A DNA stretch of 64,000 nucleotides from Tubulanus polymorphus (Eukaryota > Nemertea > Palaeonemertea > Tubulaniformes > Tubulanidae), in assembly GCF_964204645.1 (NCBI RefSeq), contig NC_134032.1, positions 16,613,572 through 16,677,571 of the forward strand, given 5' to 3'. Shown piece by piece: positions 13,393-25,464 of the stretch (positions within the stretch are counted from its first letter, which is position 1; every line of letters begins with the position of its first letter). The notes below the pieces were generated by a model. The model was not told the DNA's origin and did no database searches. It saw nothing but the letters and a program-made list of their open reading frames with translations. Both the position numbers and the translations under genes were made by a program.

Positions 13393-13905
13393 TTAAAAAG
13401 AGGCAGTTTAACGTCATACCACAGGACAAATAGATAAAAATCACTGATAAAATGTATGGATAAAACGTATTGTTAAAAAGAGGCAGTTTAACGTCGTACC
13501 ACAGGACAAATAGATAAAAATCACTGATAAAATGTATGGATAAAACGTATTGTTAAAAAGAGGCAGTTTAACGTCGTACCACAGGACAAATAGATAAAAA
13601 TCACTGATAAAATGTATGGATAAAACGTATTGTTAAAAAGAGGCAGTTTAACGTCGTACCACAGGACAAATAGATAAAAATCACTGATAAAATGTATGGA
13701 TAAAACGTATTGTTAAAAAGAGGCAGTTTAACGTCGTACCACAGGACAAATAGATAAAAATCACTGATAAAATGTATGGATAAAACGTATTGTTAAAAAG
13801 AGGCAGTTTAACGTCGTACCACAGGACAAATAGATAAAAATCACTGATAAAATGTATGGATAAAACGTATTGTTAAAAAGAGGCAGTTTAACGTTGTACT
13901 ACAGG
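13393..13905. repeat. 80-bp tandem repeat
   Basis: TTAAAAAGAGGCAG recurs at 13393, 13473, 13553, 13633, 13713, 13793 and 13873, exactly 80 bp apart and almost identical. Only one full unit plus a partial unit remains in the right duplication copy (16553-16665). Confidence 0.95.
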
Positions 13906-14329
13906 ACAACTTGTAAACAGAGGAACACTAGCTATACTACTTATATGTTACTAGGTATTTTAGACAATTCTATAAAATTCTATAATTATTTCAACCTCTG
14001 CAATTTTAATTCTACAAGTCATCTTTGAAAACGTTTATATGAGATAAACTAACAAAACATAACGTAGCATTGAATTAATATTAATGTAATCAGGAGCTGT
14101 AAATCTGAAATCAACCATCATCCATAAATGAGGAGGCGGGACTAATGCAATGAAATAATATCAATGCTCCAAGGTTAAAATGTCGTTAAAACAATAGATG
14201 CAACAAGTGATATCCGGATCAAACTAAGATTGGATGTTGTTTTGAATACTAAAATTATTCGATAGAATTAAAAATATTAATTATCAATTAAATCTATATC
14301 AAAATTTGAGCAAACGTGATGAAGTAATT

Positions 14330-14722
14330 TGCCAGCATCTGTATACATGGAACCACCACCCGAAGATTGATATATTTATGTAGCTATCACAGGACAGCAC
14401 GTTTAAAACGGAAAATCGCAATTATGCAAACATGATTGAGTATCACGATTTGCCAGTATACATGGAATCACCAACTGAAGATTTAAGATATATCACAGGG
14501 TGACTGTATATTCAAATATAATGATGAAAATGTGAATGTTTTACATTTTCACATACACCAAAGGAGAGATGTAGTTTATGGCAGTTATCAGCGACGCCAA
14601 TGAGATGCAGTCAGTAATCACCCGTAATCAACTAAAGCAGCAATCAGTGTTGTTTGTCACCAACAATTCAGTAAATGTCACATTTATTTACACTTGAAGA
14701 AGGTAAAGGCAGGAGTGAGAGG
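14330..14722. repeat. Highly diverged satellite A and B relics
   Basis: At 14340-14520, A-like landmarks appear twice (GTATACATGGAACCACCAC, AGCTATCACAGGACAGC, CGTTTAAAACGGAAAATCGC). At 14575-14720 a B-like unit follows (CAATCAGTGTTGTTTGTCAC, CAATTCAGT, ACACTTGAAGAAGG). Both satellite families therefore once extended to here. Confidence 0.65.
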
Positions 14723-14724
14723 AA

Positions 14725-15515
14725 AGTATGCACAATCAATGAGATGATTGTTCATAGCTGCAACCAATGGAGTGAACTGTAACCAGTAAGGGAAAGTATG
14801 CACATTCAATGAGATGATTGTTCATAGCTGCAAACCATGGAGTGAACTGTAACCAGTAAGAGAAAGTATGCACAATCAATGAGATGATTGTTCATAGCTG
14901 CAAACAATGGAGTGAACTGTAACCAGTAAGGGAAAGTATGCACAATCAATGAGATGATTGTTCATAGCTGCAACCAATGGAGTGAACTGTAACCAGTAAG
15001 GGAAAGTATGCACAATCAATGAGATGATTGTTCATAGCTGCAAACAATGGAGTGAACTGTAACCAGTAAGGGAAAGTATGCACAATCAATGAGATGATTG
15101 TTCATAGCTGCAACCAATGGAGTGAACTGCAACCAGTGAGGGGGAATTATATCGCAAACCAGTGAGGGGAAAGTATGCACAATCAATGAGATGATTGTTC
15201 ATAGCTGCAACCAATGGAGTGAACTGTAACCAGTAAGGGAAAGTATGCACAATCAATGAGATGATTGTTCATAGCTGCAACCAATGGAGTGAACAGCAAC
15301 CAGTGAGGGGGAATTATATCGCAAACCAGTGAGGGGAAAGTATGCACAATCAATGAGATGATTGTTCATAGCTGCAACCAATGGAGTAAACTTCAACCAG
15401 TGAGGGGGAATTATATCGCAAACCAGTGAGGGGAAAGTATGCACAATCAATGAGATGATTGTTCATAGCTGCAACCAATGAAGTGAACAGCGAACAGTGA
15501 GGGGAAAATTTGCAC
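14725..15515. repeat. 70-bp tandem repeat
   Basis: AGTATGCACAATCAATGAG starts at 14725 and 14795 and continues at 70-bp spacing. Some units later in the array are lengthened by a GGGGGAATTATATCGCAAACC insert. A single ancestral-looking unit stands at about 12560, next to the left segmental duplication copy. Confidence 0.92.
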
Positions 15516-15723
15516 AGTCATTTACAAACAAGTGATGGTTAAATACACTTGCAAGCTAACAGATCAGAGATCACAGGAAGCAACATCAATCCAATCCTTA
15601 TTTCTTGACATATGATATAAAATGCTCTTCAGCCTGTGACAAAATGTCTTCGATGTAATACGCTTATTACTATATGCTTAACTAGAATCTTCTTTCAAAT
15701 ATTAAATCAAAAGGAGGAGGGAC

Positions 15724-17084
15724 TAATTTAATGTTACGAATGTATGTAAAAAGTGAACGTAATAGTTTTAAACCAAGATTGAATGCATTCATTTTGTTGT
15801 ATTGAATAAAGTGTGTTCCGATGGAAATGATTAAAATCGCCTCTTAAATAGTTTCAATTAAAAAATAAATATTTTAAGTTTGAAAATTTTAAACGTTTTC
15901 TTTAAAATGTACAAATAATTGTTTAAAAAAGAAAATATTCCGGAATGTAATATACAGAAAAAATTAAAATCATAAATATATATATATATATATATACACT
16001 AATAAAAAGAAATTGATTACTATTTACAAATTTACAATATCTACAAGAAAAATAAAAACTACTATTTACATATTTACAATATTTACAAGAGAAATAAAAA
16101 CTACTATTTACATATTTACAATATTTACAAGAGAGAAATAAAAACTACTATTTACAAATTTACAATATTTACAAGAGAAATAAAAACTACTATCTACATA
16201 TTTACAATATTTACAAGACAGAGAGAAAGAGAGAAAAGAGAGAGAGAGGAGAGAGAAAGAGAGAGAGAGAGGAGAGTGTGGAGAGAGAGAGAAGGGAGAG
16301 AGAAGGGATGAAGGAGAGCGGTGAGAGGAAGAAAGGAGAGGAGAGAGTTAGTGGGTTAGAGAGAGAGGAAGAGAGAGTTAGTAGGTTAGAAAAAGAGGGA
16401 GAGAGTTAGTGGGTTAGAGACAAAGGGAAAGAACATAGAGAGGGAAAGGATAGAGAGAGGAAAAGGATAGAGACAGAGAGGGAAAGGATAGAGACAGAAA
16501 GGGAAAGGATAGAGGTAGAAAGGGAAAGGATAGAGGTAGAAAAAGAAGGGGTTAAAAAGAGGCAGTTTAACGTCATACCACAGGACAAACAGATAAAAAT
16601 CACTGATAAAATGTATGGATAAAACGTATTGTTAAAAAGAGGCAGTTTAACGTTGTACTACAGGACAACTTGTAAACAGAGGAACACTAGCTATACTACT
16701 TATATCTTACTAGGTATTTTAGACAATTCTATAAAATTCTATAATTATTTCAACCTCTGCAATTTTAATTCTACAAGTCATCTTTGAAAACGTTTATATG
16801 AGATAAACTAACAAAACATAACGTAGCATTGAATTAATATTAATGTAATCAGGAGCTGTAAATCTGAAATCAACCATCAGCCATAAATGAGGAGGCGGGA
16901 CTAATGCAATGAAATAATATCAATGCTCCAAACTTATAGGTTCAAATCTCGTTAAAACAATAGATGCAACAAGTGATATCCGGATCAAACTAAGATTGAA
17001 TGCATTCATTCTGTTGTTTTGAATATTAAAATTATTCGATAGAATTAAAAATATTAATTATCAATTAAATCTATATCAAAATTT
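15724..17084. repeat. Segmental duplication, right copy
   Basis: Second copy of 12586-14308 in direct orientation, with the same order of 42-bp array, GA tract, 21-bp repeat and 80-bp repeat, then the same tail (AGGAACACTAGCTATACTAC through CTATATCAAAATTTG). The arrays differ in copy number while the unique segments are nearly identical. Confidence 0.9.
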
Positions 17085-17548
17085 GCACTAAAATAGTTCG
17101 ATTTGATGTATAGATATTATGAAGTTTAGAAAATTAAAAAGGTTTTTAAAAGATCATATTTGAAATAATCATTAAAATCCAAAGTTTGACAGATATCTAA
17201 AAAATATAAACAAATAGAACTCAAAATCAATGAAAAATCTAAAAAGAAATATTATATATACAAATAAAAAGCTATTCAAAAAGTTACATTACGTACAAGT
17301 ATAGTGTTAGTCCAGATAAAATGTGTCGATCATTTTGATGAAATATCATATATATCAATCATAATGGGAACCCAAGTGATTTCAGATTGGAATAACTGGG
17401 CCAGGCCAATCACTCACTCGATGATCACCAATTACTGGTACTACACAACCACAGAAAGAGTGGTTTTTACCGCGCGGTATATTAGGCCAGGTGCACCTCC
17501 CACCAATAATGCTGCCTATTATGTTTGGCTTTTTGTGTGTTGATATGT
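17085..17548. other. No convincing gene; 79-codon open frame only
   Basis: AT-rich sequence followed by a more GC-balanced stretch (17300-17545) with an open frame of 79 codons on the plus strand. The predicted product resembles no family I know. The stretch directly abuts the foldback repeat, so it may belong to that element. It is not called as a gene. Confidence 0.35.
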
Positions 17549-17910
17549 ACATCGATACATCCTCAATCACCAGGGTTTTATTGTCGCCCACCGGCACTCA
17601 CGCTTACACAAACCCTGGTTACAAACCCTTCATTGGTCTCTGACATTGTCCAAGATATCTCGGGTCGACAGGTTGCTGCTAAGCGGCCACCAATCTTTAT
17701 ATCTAGTCAATCAGATGTGTAGCGAAACTGCCGGCGAAAAACAACGCATCTGATTGACTAGATATAAAGACTGGTGGCCGCTCAGTGGTAACCAGTCTAC
17801 CCAAGATATCTTGAGCAATGTAATAGACCAATGAAGAGTTGGCAGCCGGGGTTTATGTTGGCATGAGCTTCGGCAGACAACAATTAAAACCTGGCAAGTG
17901 AGGATGATAT
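17549..17910. mobile_element. Foldback (long imperfect inverted repeat) element
   Basis: The left arm (about 17555-17718) and right arm (about 17746-17905) are reverse complements with some divergence, separated by a loop of roughly 25 bp. The inner ends are nearly perfect: CTTTATATCTAGTCAATCAG on the left returns as its complement on the right. The outer parts share CTTCATTGGTCT and CAAGATATCT at matching positions. The structure is that of a MITE or foldback element, or of a head-to-head duplicated repeat. I see no coding capacity. Confidence 0.85.
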
Positions 17911-18210
17911 TGATATTGAATGAAAAAGCTGCATGAAATGTGTACGAGAACCTTGATAGCAGTGAAAAAAGATAAAAACAAGGGGTGCAGGAAGACCATG
18001 CCCTAGATCCTTAAAATTAAGCTAACATTAAAGATTATATATCAATGACTTGAGAGTTAATTCATTACTAATTAATCTAATTAAGACAGTGCAAGTTCAT
18101 CTAACAATAAAAATTAAATCATCTATTCTATAACTCCTGATGTAATTATCAATAACAAGAAAACAGGGGGTAATTGAAACTGGTGTTAACGCTAAAATAT
18201 TTTAAACATT

Positions 18211-18770
18211 CATTGTTTTAATGATGATCCTGAGAGTGATTTCAACAATGATGAATTTACCCTCAGTTCATTCATTGTTTTAATGATGATCCTGAGAGTG
18301 ATTTCAACAATGATGAATTTACCCTCAGTTCATTCATTGTTTTAATGATGATCCTGAGAGTAATTTCAACAATGATGAATTAACCCTCAGTTCATTCATT
18401 GTTTTAATGATGATCCTGAGAGTAATTTCAACAATGATGAATTTACCCTCAGTTCATTCATTGTTTTAATGATGATCCTGAGAGTGATTTCAACAATGAT
18501 GAATTTACCCTCAGTTCATTCATTGTTTTAATGATGATCCTGAGAGTGATTTCAACACTGATGAATTTACCCTCAGTTCATTCATTGTTTTAATGATGAT
18601 CCTGAGAGTAATTTCAACAATGATGAATTTACCCTCAGTTCAGTCATTGTTTTAATGATGATCCTGAGAGTAATTTCAACAATGATGAATTCACCCTCAG
18701 TTCATTCATTGTTTTAATGATGATCCTGAGAGTAATTTCAACAATGATGAATTTACCCTCAGTTCATCAC
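18211..18770. repeat. 62-bp tandem repeat, about nine copies
   Basis: CATTGTTTTAATGATG recurs at 18211 and 18273 and continues at 62-bp spacing. The array is homogeneous, with only scattered substitutions (GAGAGTGATT versus GAGAGTAATT). Confidence 0.95.
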
Positions 18771-20100
18771 ATTCTAAGATGTTACTATTTTATTCAGTGA
18801 AAATCTCTGAACTGCATAAAATAATGAGATCTTAAACGGGATTATTGATTAATAACCTGAGTGTAACTTATCATATCATAAGATAAATTGACGCTCAGTT
18901 TATCAGAGGTTTATACGTACTTTAAGTTAATATCAATAGTTACAACTTGATCAACTTGACCTAAACGAACTTAAACTTAAACTAAACTAGAGTTAAATCA
19001 ACTGGAACAAATTAAATCTAAAACAGCGAAAATTAATAAAATGACTTCACAAAAACCAACTAATCTAAACTAAGGCTAACTTAACACTAGTGATTAATTA
19101 TAAACGTGTCGTGCTCACAATTTAACAAATCCCAGTTCAACAGTTGTGCAATTGTATGTATTTAAATTCTTGTATCCAAATCAAACTGTGGAACTGAGCA
19201 CGGTTTTGTATGGAACGAAATAAATAAAATAAGAAAATCCGAGTGTATTTTTCATATGATGTTTTCAGCGACATATTTTGTTATGATGACAACAAATTAG
19301 CTTTGATTTATTTCATTTCTAAAAATACTATAGATTATCATTACGTTCAAAGACTAGTTTTGAAAAAGCCGAGATGACGTCCAATAAAAATAATAACATG
19401 ACTGCTAGCATTTAGGCTAGAGGAAGTTCTAATTCAAAGATAGTATTGGACTTTACTACTATTTGTATATTGTGCAGGAAAATAAAGTTTGTCTGTTGTA
19501 CTACAAGTGGTTATATTATTATATTTATCTGATGTCATTGAAAAATAATCTGACACGCCACCTAGTAGTGATTTTGTGAATCTACGCTTCAATAATCTAT
19601 GTCAATTTCATACGTCGAGATGCTGAAAATATCATATGAAAAATACACTTGGACCGTTTTTTTTTATTTATCGCATTCCATTATTGTGAAACGCCGACTG
19701 AAAATGAGTGGATTTTCTGTAGCTAATAGAAAATTGAAAAAAAGCTATAAGAAAAAAGGTAAAGAAAGTATGAGAAAAAGTTCTCAATCACATTTCATAT
19801 TTACTAAGCCTATATCAACTACGAGTAAAAGCTCTTTATGCGCGCACTATATACAGCATGGGCCTTTTATATAACCACTATTTATATCTGTGTTGTGGAC
19901 CACGTAATTGTGTCAAAGAGTATTGGTGATAAAACCTGGACCTTCAGTTATTCCATTCTCATAAAATCACTGGGGTTCGAATATACACAGTGATTGTCAA
20001 ATATAAAATATTTCATCAAATTGATCTTTTAGTTAGTATTGAAATACAAATAAATCATTGTTCTAAAAGGAATATATACAAATAAAATAGTTTTTAAATA
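18771..20100. other. No gene seen; one short inverted-repeat element
   Basis: AT-rich, gene-poor sequence. The only structure noted is a small inverted-repeat element at about 19131-19199, whose ends are CCCAGTTCAACAGTT and AACTGTGGAACTGAGC. It belongs to the same end-sequence family seen at 31450 and 56786. A 91-codon frame at 19599-19874 is lysine/serine-rich and not convincing. Confidence 0.5.
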
Positions 20101-20149
20101 TATACAAATAAAATAGTTTAAAATGATACTTTGAGATAAAATATATACA

Positions 20150-20480
20150 AATGAAATAGTATAAAATTCGGATTAGATAGTTTTTAGATATCATAGGTAC
20201 TTAAAATTCAGATATGAAATAGTTTCTTTAATAGATTAAAATTCAGATAAAACAGTTTTTTGATATCACAGGTATTTTTAAATTCAGATATAAAATAGTT
20301 TCTTTAATAGATTAAAATTCAGATAAAACAGTTTTTAGATATCACAGGTATTTTTAAATTCAGATATAAAATAGTTTCTTTAATAGATTAAAATTCAGAT
20401 AAAACAGTTTTTAGATATCACAGGTATTTTTGAATTCAGATATAAAATAGTTTTTTCAATCTTTTTAAAATTGAGATAAA
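20150..20480. repeat. 76-bp tandem repeat, about four copies
   Basis: TTTCTTTAATAGATT recurs at 20223, 20299 and 20375, a spacing of 76 bp, in very AT-rich sequence. Confidence 0.88.
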
Positions 20481-21549
20481 ATAGTTTTACATATTATGGA
20501 TACTTTGAAATTGAGATAATTTAAAATACTTTCTAGAATTGTCTTAAAAATGCGGGTAAAATAGTTTTTAGAGTGTTTTCAGAATTACTAGTTTAGAAGT
20601 ATCAATGAAATGTTTGCAGATATGAATAATTCATAATTTATACCAATGAAATAGATTTAGATGGATCACCTTGATCAATCATAATATCAAACCAAAACAT
20701 CATTGAAAGAATCCAATAATAGCGATAATAATTCACATAAAATATGATTTTGGGCAATAGTAAAAAATGAAACCAGGAAAATAATTAATCATATTTTGCA
20801 GATATTCAAAAACCGTAATTAATTTTGAGAACTGGACTGAAATCTTCACCAAGAGATATATTAGGAAAAATTCAAACTTTTGGAAAGTTAAGATTAGGAA
20901 ACTCGTAGTAAATTGGAATTTCAATTGAAATCGGGAAATAGGAAATTTGTAGTAAATTGGAATTTCAGCACTGAAGGACTCAAAGTTTGGGAATTTTGTT
21001 CTATCTTGGAACATGAGAAACTGGAACCACAAAAATACAACAAACTGTTCGACATGAGCAGTATGACCGGGTCTCAGTCAGTAGAAATCTATTAATGATG
21101 CTGGTTTTAGTTTGGATTTTGTGACCTCTTCACAACAATAATTGCAAAATGGCTGAGAAACTACAAATAGCCTCTTTTCATGTAATCAATTAGTAGGTTA
21201 TATCACATACTTTGATACAACTTATGCCATTTTTGGGGACGAAGGAAGCACCTGAGAACCTGATCTGATTAACTGCAATATGAGTAACCGACCTCTTGAA
21301 AACAACTTCAGCGTAGATTTCTTAAATCTATTGATAATTCACTCTCAACAGCCATTTATCTGACGTGTGTTTTATGCATTGCTCGCCTACATGGAAACAA
21401 TTCCACGCTCTATCAACCATATTTCCATGGCTAAATGCAATTCCTGCAAGTTAGACCCCAATCGAGGACTATGAGTTACTTTATCAGAGCGGTGTCTATT
21501 ACTGAATTGCTCGATTGTTATGAACTTAACAATTTTCCTTTTAGACCAT

Positions 21550-21748
21550 CTCCTCTATCATATCTCTCTAAACTCCACTATCATATCTCTCTAAACTCCT
21601 CTATCATATCTCTCTAAACTCCTCTATCATATCTCCATAAACTCCTCTATCATATCTCCATAAACTCCTCTCTCATATCTCCATAAACTCCTCTCTCATA
21701 TTCCCCGAACCTCCTCTCTCGTATCTCAGACCTCCTCTCTCATATACC
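21550..21748. repeat. 23-bp pyrimidine-rich tandem repeat
   Basis: TATCATATCTCTCTAAACTCC repeats at 23-bp intervals and then degenerates into CTCTCATATCTCCATAAACTC. It forms a pyrimidine-rich strand of about 200 bp. Confidence 0.85.
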
Positions 21749-22073
21749 TTATTGTTTTCAACAAGAGATTAATGAAGACTATCTATTAACAAGAATGTTG
21801 AACTCAACCGGGAACCCTTGATCCTGGTGATCGTTAGAATCAGTAGAGATCAATATCAATCCATAAAACCTGATCACTGATGTGATAACAACAAACTTTC
21901 CAATCCAAGATCTTTATTTTCTTTATCAGCGATTCTCAATCATTGCATTTTTGCAGATTTTTGCATTTTTCTATTCTATCCTTTGTTCAATTATGAACTC
22001 ATAAATTCATGCATTGATCACCGATCCAGATGGTGATGGTTTCACACCTTAGAAATGAAATGAAATTGATTAC

Positions 22074-22441
22074 CGTAGTCTTTGCAGTGGTTTCCTTTCT
22101 CGCGCAATTTTTTCCTTTCTTGCGCTCGACAGCGGGGAAGGTGGTGGCCCCGCTGGAGCGCCCGATGTCGATGCCTGGGCGGGCGTCTGAAGGCGTCTGA
22201 AGCTGTGGCGCCTCTGCCGGGGTCACCACTGCAGGGGCGACCTCCTGCTCCACATTTACGGGAGAAGCAGGGTCCACCTTCTGCAAAGGAACCAACTCAA
22301 AAGGTGGAACGATTTCTGGAGGAGTTGGTTCCTTAGGCGCACAGATAGATGCTAACCTTTTATAAGTATCTCGTAATGCTGGAAGTGCTCTGCGGGCTGA
22401 TTCAGACTGGTCGTTTTGGATGTTTTCAATGATGTCTAAAT
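22074..22441 (-). CDS. Candidate coding exon of an unrecognised minus-strand gene
   Basis: On the minus strand an open frame follows a strong acceptor: a run of about 11 T, then CATTCCAG just above 22441. It continues for about 123 codons to a possible donor ACG|GTAATC at 22073; without that donor the frame reads through to a stop at 21999. The stretch is clearly richer in G+C than its neighbours, which favours coding use. The peptide starts DLDIIENIQND, is rich in Pro, Ala and Glu in the middle (PTPPEIVPPFELVP), and becomes Lys/Arg-rich near the end. No family is recognised. A possible 5' exon of a minus-strand gene lies far upstream at 29487, but a link is speculative. Confidence 0.4.
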
Positions 22442-24025
22442 CTGGAATGAAAAAAAAAAACATTAAGGATCATGCATATTACACATAAATGACATAATGA
22501 CATGTTCGCATATAATTATCATATTTCTAGATATTAACCTATAAAATGATGCAGTTATCCAATAGGTGAATGTGACGTGATGGAAGAACGAACAAAGTAG
22601 GGTAAGAAGGGTCATTTGAATGTTTGGAAGCAATCGTAAGCTTATTTTGTGAGAAGTGATCATGTCACTGGTTGTACGATACGGTTGTACGACTAACGCT
22701 GTTGTAACTACACTTTTTACCGCTCTCATAATTTGCATCACCCATTACATAATAACGATAAGTCGACAGTATATCATCAGTGAGGCTGATGATTGAATCT
22801 TTCAATACAATTTTTAATAATGGTATTTCTATGTCTTATATACTTATATGTTTCAGAACCAACGCTGTATGTGGACGGGTACTTTGCTAGTTGCTGGCGA
22901 CTAACACTTTTGTTAATTCATTACTGGAACTACTGATTGTAATAAATTACATCCTACAATTACCGACAATCAATTTTGGTAGCAAATCATGAATCAAAAA
23001 TACACTTGATTTTTGTCTGGGGGGTGATGACGTACCAGGTTCCAGGTGACAAAAACTATACATTATGATGAATAATCAATGGAATTGTTACCCATGACCC
23101 TTGTTTTCAAAATCTGGGAACCTCTTTGGAATAACACGCATGATAACTTTTCATTTATCAACCAATTGAAATGGAAACTTTGCAACGATAAAAGATCTAA
23201 TTTAACACAGATGTCGCGCTGTAAACAAAAAATTGATCGATAATCCCTTTTATTCAGTAATTACTTTTCAATTGGAGGAGTGAAAAATTTGTCCACACTT
23301 CAGAAATCTATTCAATTATTTTGTAGAACACTTTTTGATTGCATACAGGGCCACACTCCATCCACGATAAGTGGGAGAATTTGCATTTTATTTCCTCTGA
23401 ACATGAGGCAAGTGTGTATAACATATTATATTTTGTCAAAAATGAAGATAAAATTATGACTGATTTTTTAACATTTTATTGTTTAAACTATTTGCAGCAT
23501 GAATTAAAACAGAAAAACGACAAATAATTTCACTTCGCTGAATCTAAAACCAGTAAAAACCATTTCACACAACATTGCCCACTACTGCACCTTCAGAAAC
23601 AACACTCACTACAAATATAATACATTCATTTTGAAGAACAATATTTCACTATCAACACAAATGGCTGTAATTCATTATTCCCAATAGAATATTCATTGTC
23701 AGCAATAGGCCTATCGGTACTCCACATATTCATTACATAACTTACCTAGAATGTACAATTCATCTTACACCAACGATTGATTTATTCAGATCAACAAAAT
23801 TCCATGCACAGCCATTTTAAAGTGGTATTCATTATGCAGTAGACTCCGCCTAATAGGCTACAGTTTGGCACCTTCATTTTCATACCTAATCAGGCAGTTA
23901 CCGGTTTTTAAGAATTGCAAAAATCAATTGATGAAAAGATTTATTGAGCCTAATAGCGGTCAAAATGATCAATTTCTTTGTATTGTATACAATCTGACCA
24001 TGTAGTGAATCCCCAAATTCCTTCT
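22442..24025. other. No gene seen
   Basis: Intergenic or intronic AT-rich DNA. No tandem array, RNA gene or coding frame is supported. Confidence 0.4.
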
Positions 24026-24029
24026 ATAA

Positions 24030-24672
24030 CTCTTTCAGTGCCCAGTCAACTTTCGTCTACAGATTATTTCAGGTCGTACAGTGCCCTGTCGACTTTCATC
24101 GACATTTCTTATAGCAGTTTAGTCGCATAGAATTCAGCGGAGAAACCTGCCGCTAGATGGCTTGATTAAATGATAGTAAGTTTTTATGATGCGTTTTTGT
24201 GGTGTTGCTATTCAAAATATTTGAGTTTTTTGCGTTTGAAAGTAGCGGGTACTTATCCGGAGGTCGTGTGATTTACTTATTAGCTCATTTACTAATTATA
24301 ATTACCAAAAAAATGTATATTTGTGACCGTAGACATAGAATATTCCATTGTCAGCTTTTAGCTGAGGCTTCATAACCGATTTGTTCATTTTGATACATGA
24401 AACTTAGGGGGTTATCAAATAAATAAGTCACCCATTATAATTCATGCAAATTAGCTCATTTGCATAGGACGTCACTTTCAGTAAGAAAAATTACCACCAA
24501 AATTATCCAAGGGTCATTCATACCCTACAAACTTTTCAATTACCATAAAGCTCTATCTCTTACAGTTTTCACTCTACGGAGCTCCAAAGTTTCTATTGAT
24601 TTTCCTACTTTTTAGGTAACAATGATGGGCACTCTGAGGGTTTTCTCTTATTACACATGGGCACTGAAAGAG
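24030..24672. mobile_element. Non-autonomous DNA transposon with 15-bp perfect terminal inverted repeats
   Basis: The left end CTCTTTCAGTGCCCA (24030-24044) is the exact reverse complement of the right end TGGGCACTGAAAGAG (24658-24672). Outside both ends stands ATAA (24026-24029 and 24673-24676), a likely 4-bp target-site duplication. The left end also has an internal echo, CAGTGCCCTGTCGACTTTCATC, about 45 bp inside. The 643-bp interior has no long open frame, so the element depends on a transposase elsewhere. The superfamily cannot be fixed from the ends alone. Confidence 0.8.
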
Positions 24673-25464
24673 ATAATATACTAGACACAAGTCCTTCAAT
24701 AGACTGGACATTTCATGTTTCTTTATCCCGCAACATTTTCCTACGATTCAATTCACTTGTGATGTCCTCTTTGAGTAATGGAAATTATGACCAATTTAAG
24801 TCATGCGTGTGCATTAATAGAACATAAGGCCTAATCACTTACAGCAAAAATAAAGATGTTCTCATGTTTTTATGTATTTTTGCTAACAGAGATAGAAGGT
24901 TGATAGTACATACATGTATTCTAAAATCTGGTCTCAGAACGAAATGAATCACACAGTTACTGACTAAACTGTCATCCGGATACTGAGTAAACCACTGTAT
25001 GGGACCGTATGCTTTGATGCAGCTGAAAAGTAGCTATATTTTTTTCAGAATTTCGCTATATTTATTTTGATTGAATATTTCAGAATTTTGGATAGATCGA
25101 TCTGTATATACAGTACTTATGGTATATTACATGTTGATTTTCCTACACAAAGTTGGTGCGACCTATTTAAAATCAGACGAATATAAAGAAGAAAGTTAAA
25201 AGATAAAGTGAATGTTGACGTTCTGACAAAAAGAGGAAGCATAAATCAAAAATAGCGATTTTGTGAATGATTCTCTCAGTACAGAGATTAGAGTGTTACT
25301 GGCACTTATCCGATCCAGTGGCAACATCTGTGCTAATCGCAACTTCCACTCACACCGTCCGATCGCACACCGTCCGATCGCACACCGTCCATGAGATGAT
25401 AAGCTGATACTTGTGTAGTTTTTAATATAGAAATAAAGCAGCAATTCAGTTTAGTAAAGAATCA

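Larger units (their letters stand above)
12586..14308. repeat. Segmental duplication, left copy
   Basis: Matches 15724-17084 in the same order: a TACGAATGTATGTAAAAAG leader, an AT-rich stretch, the 42-bp array, the GA-rich tract, the 80-bp array, then a unique ~400-bp tail ending in CTATATCAAAATTTG. The left copy has about 6.5 units of the 80-bp repeat and the right copy about one. The right copy has an extra ~75 bp of AT-rich sequence near 15855-15930. Confidence 0.9.
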
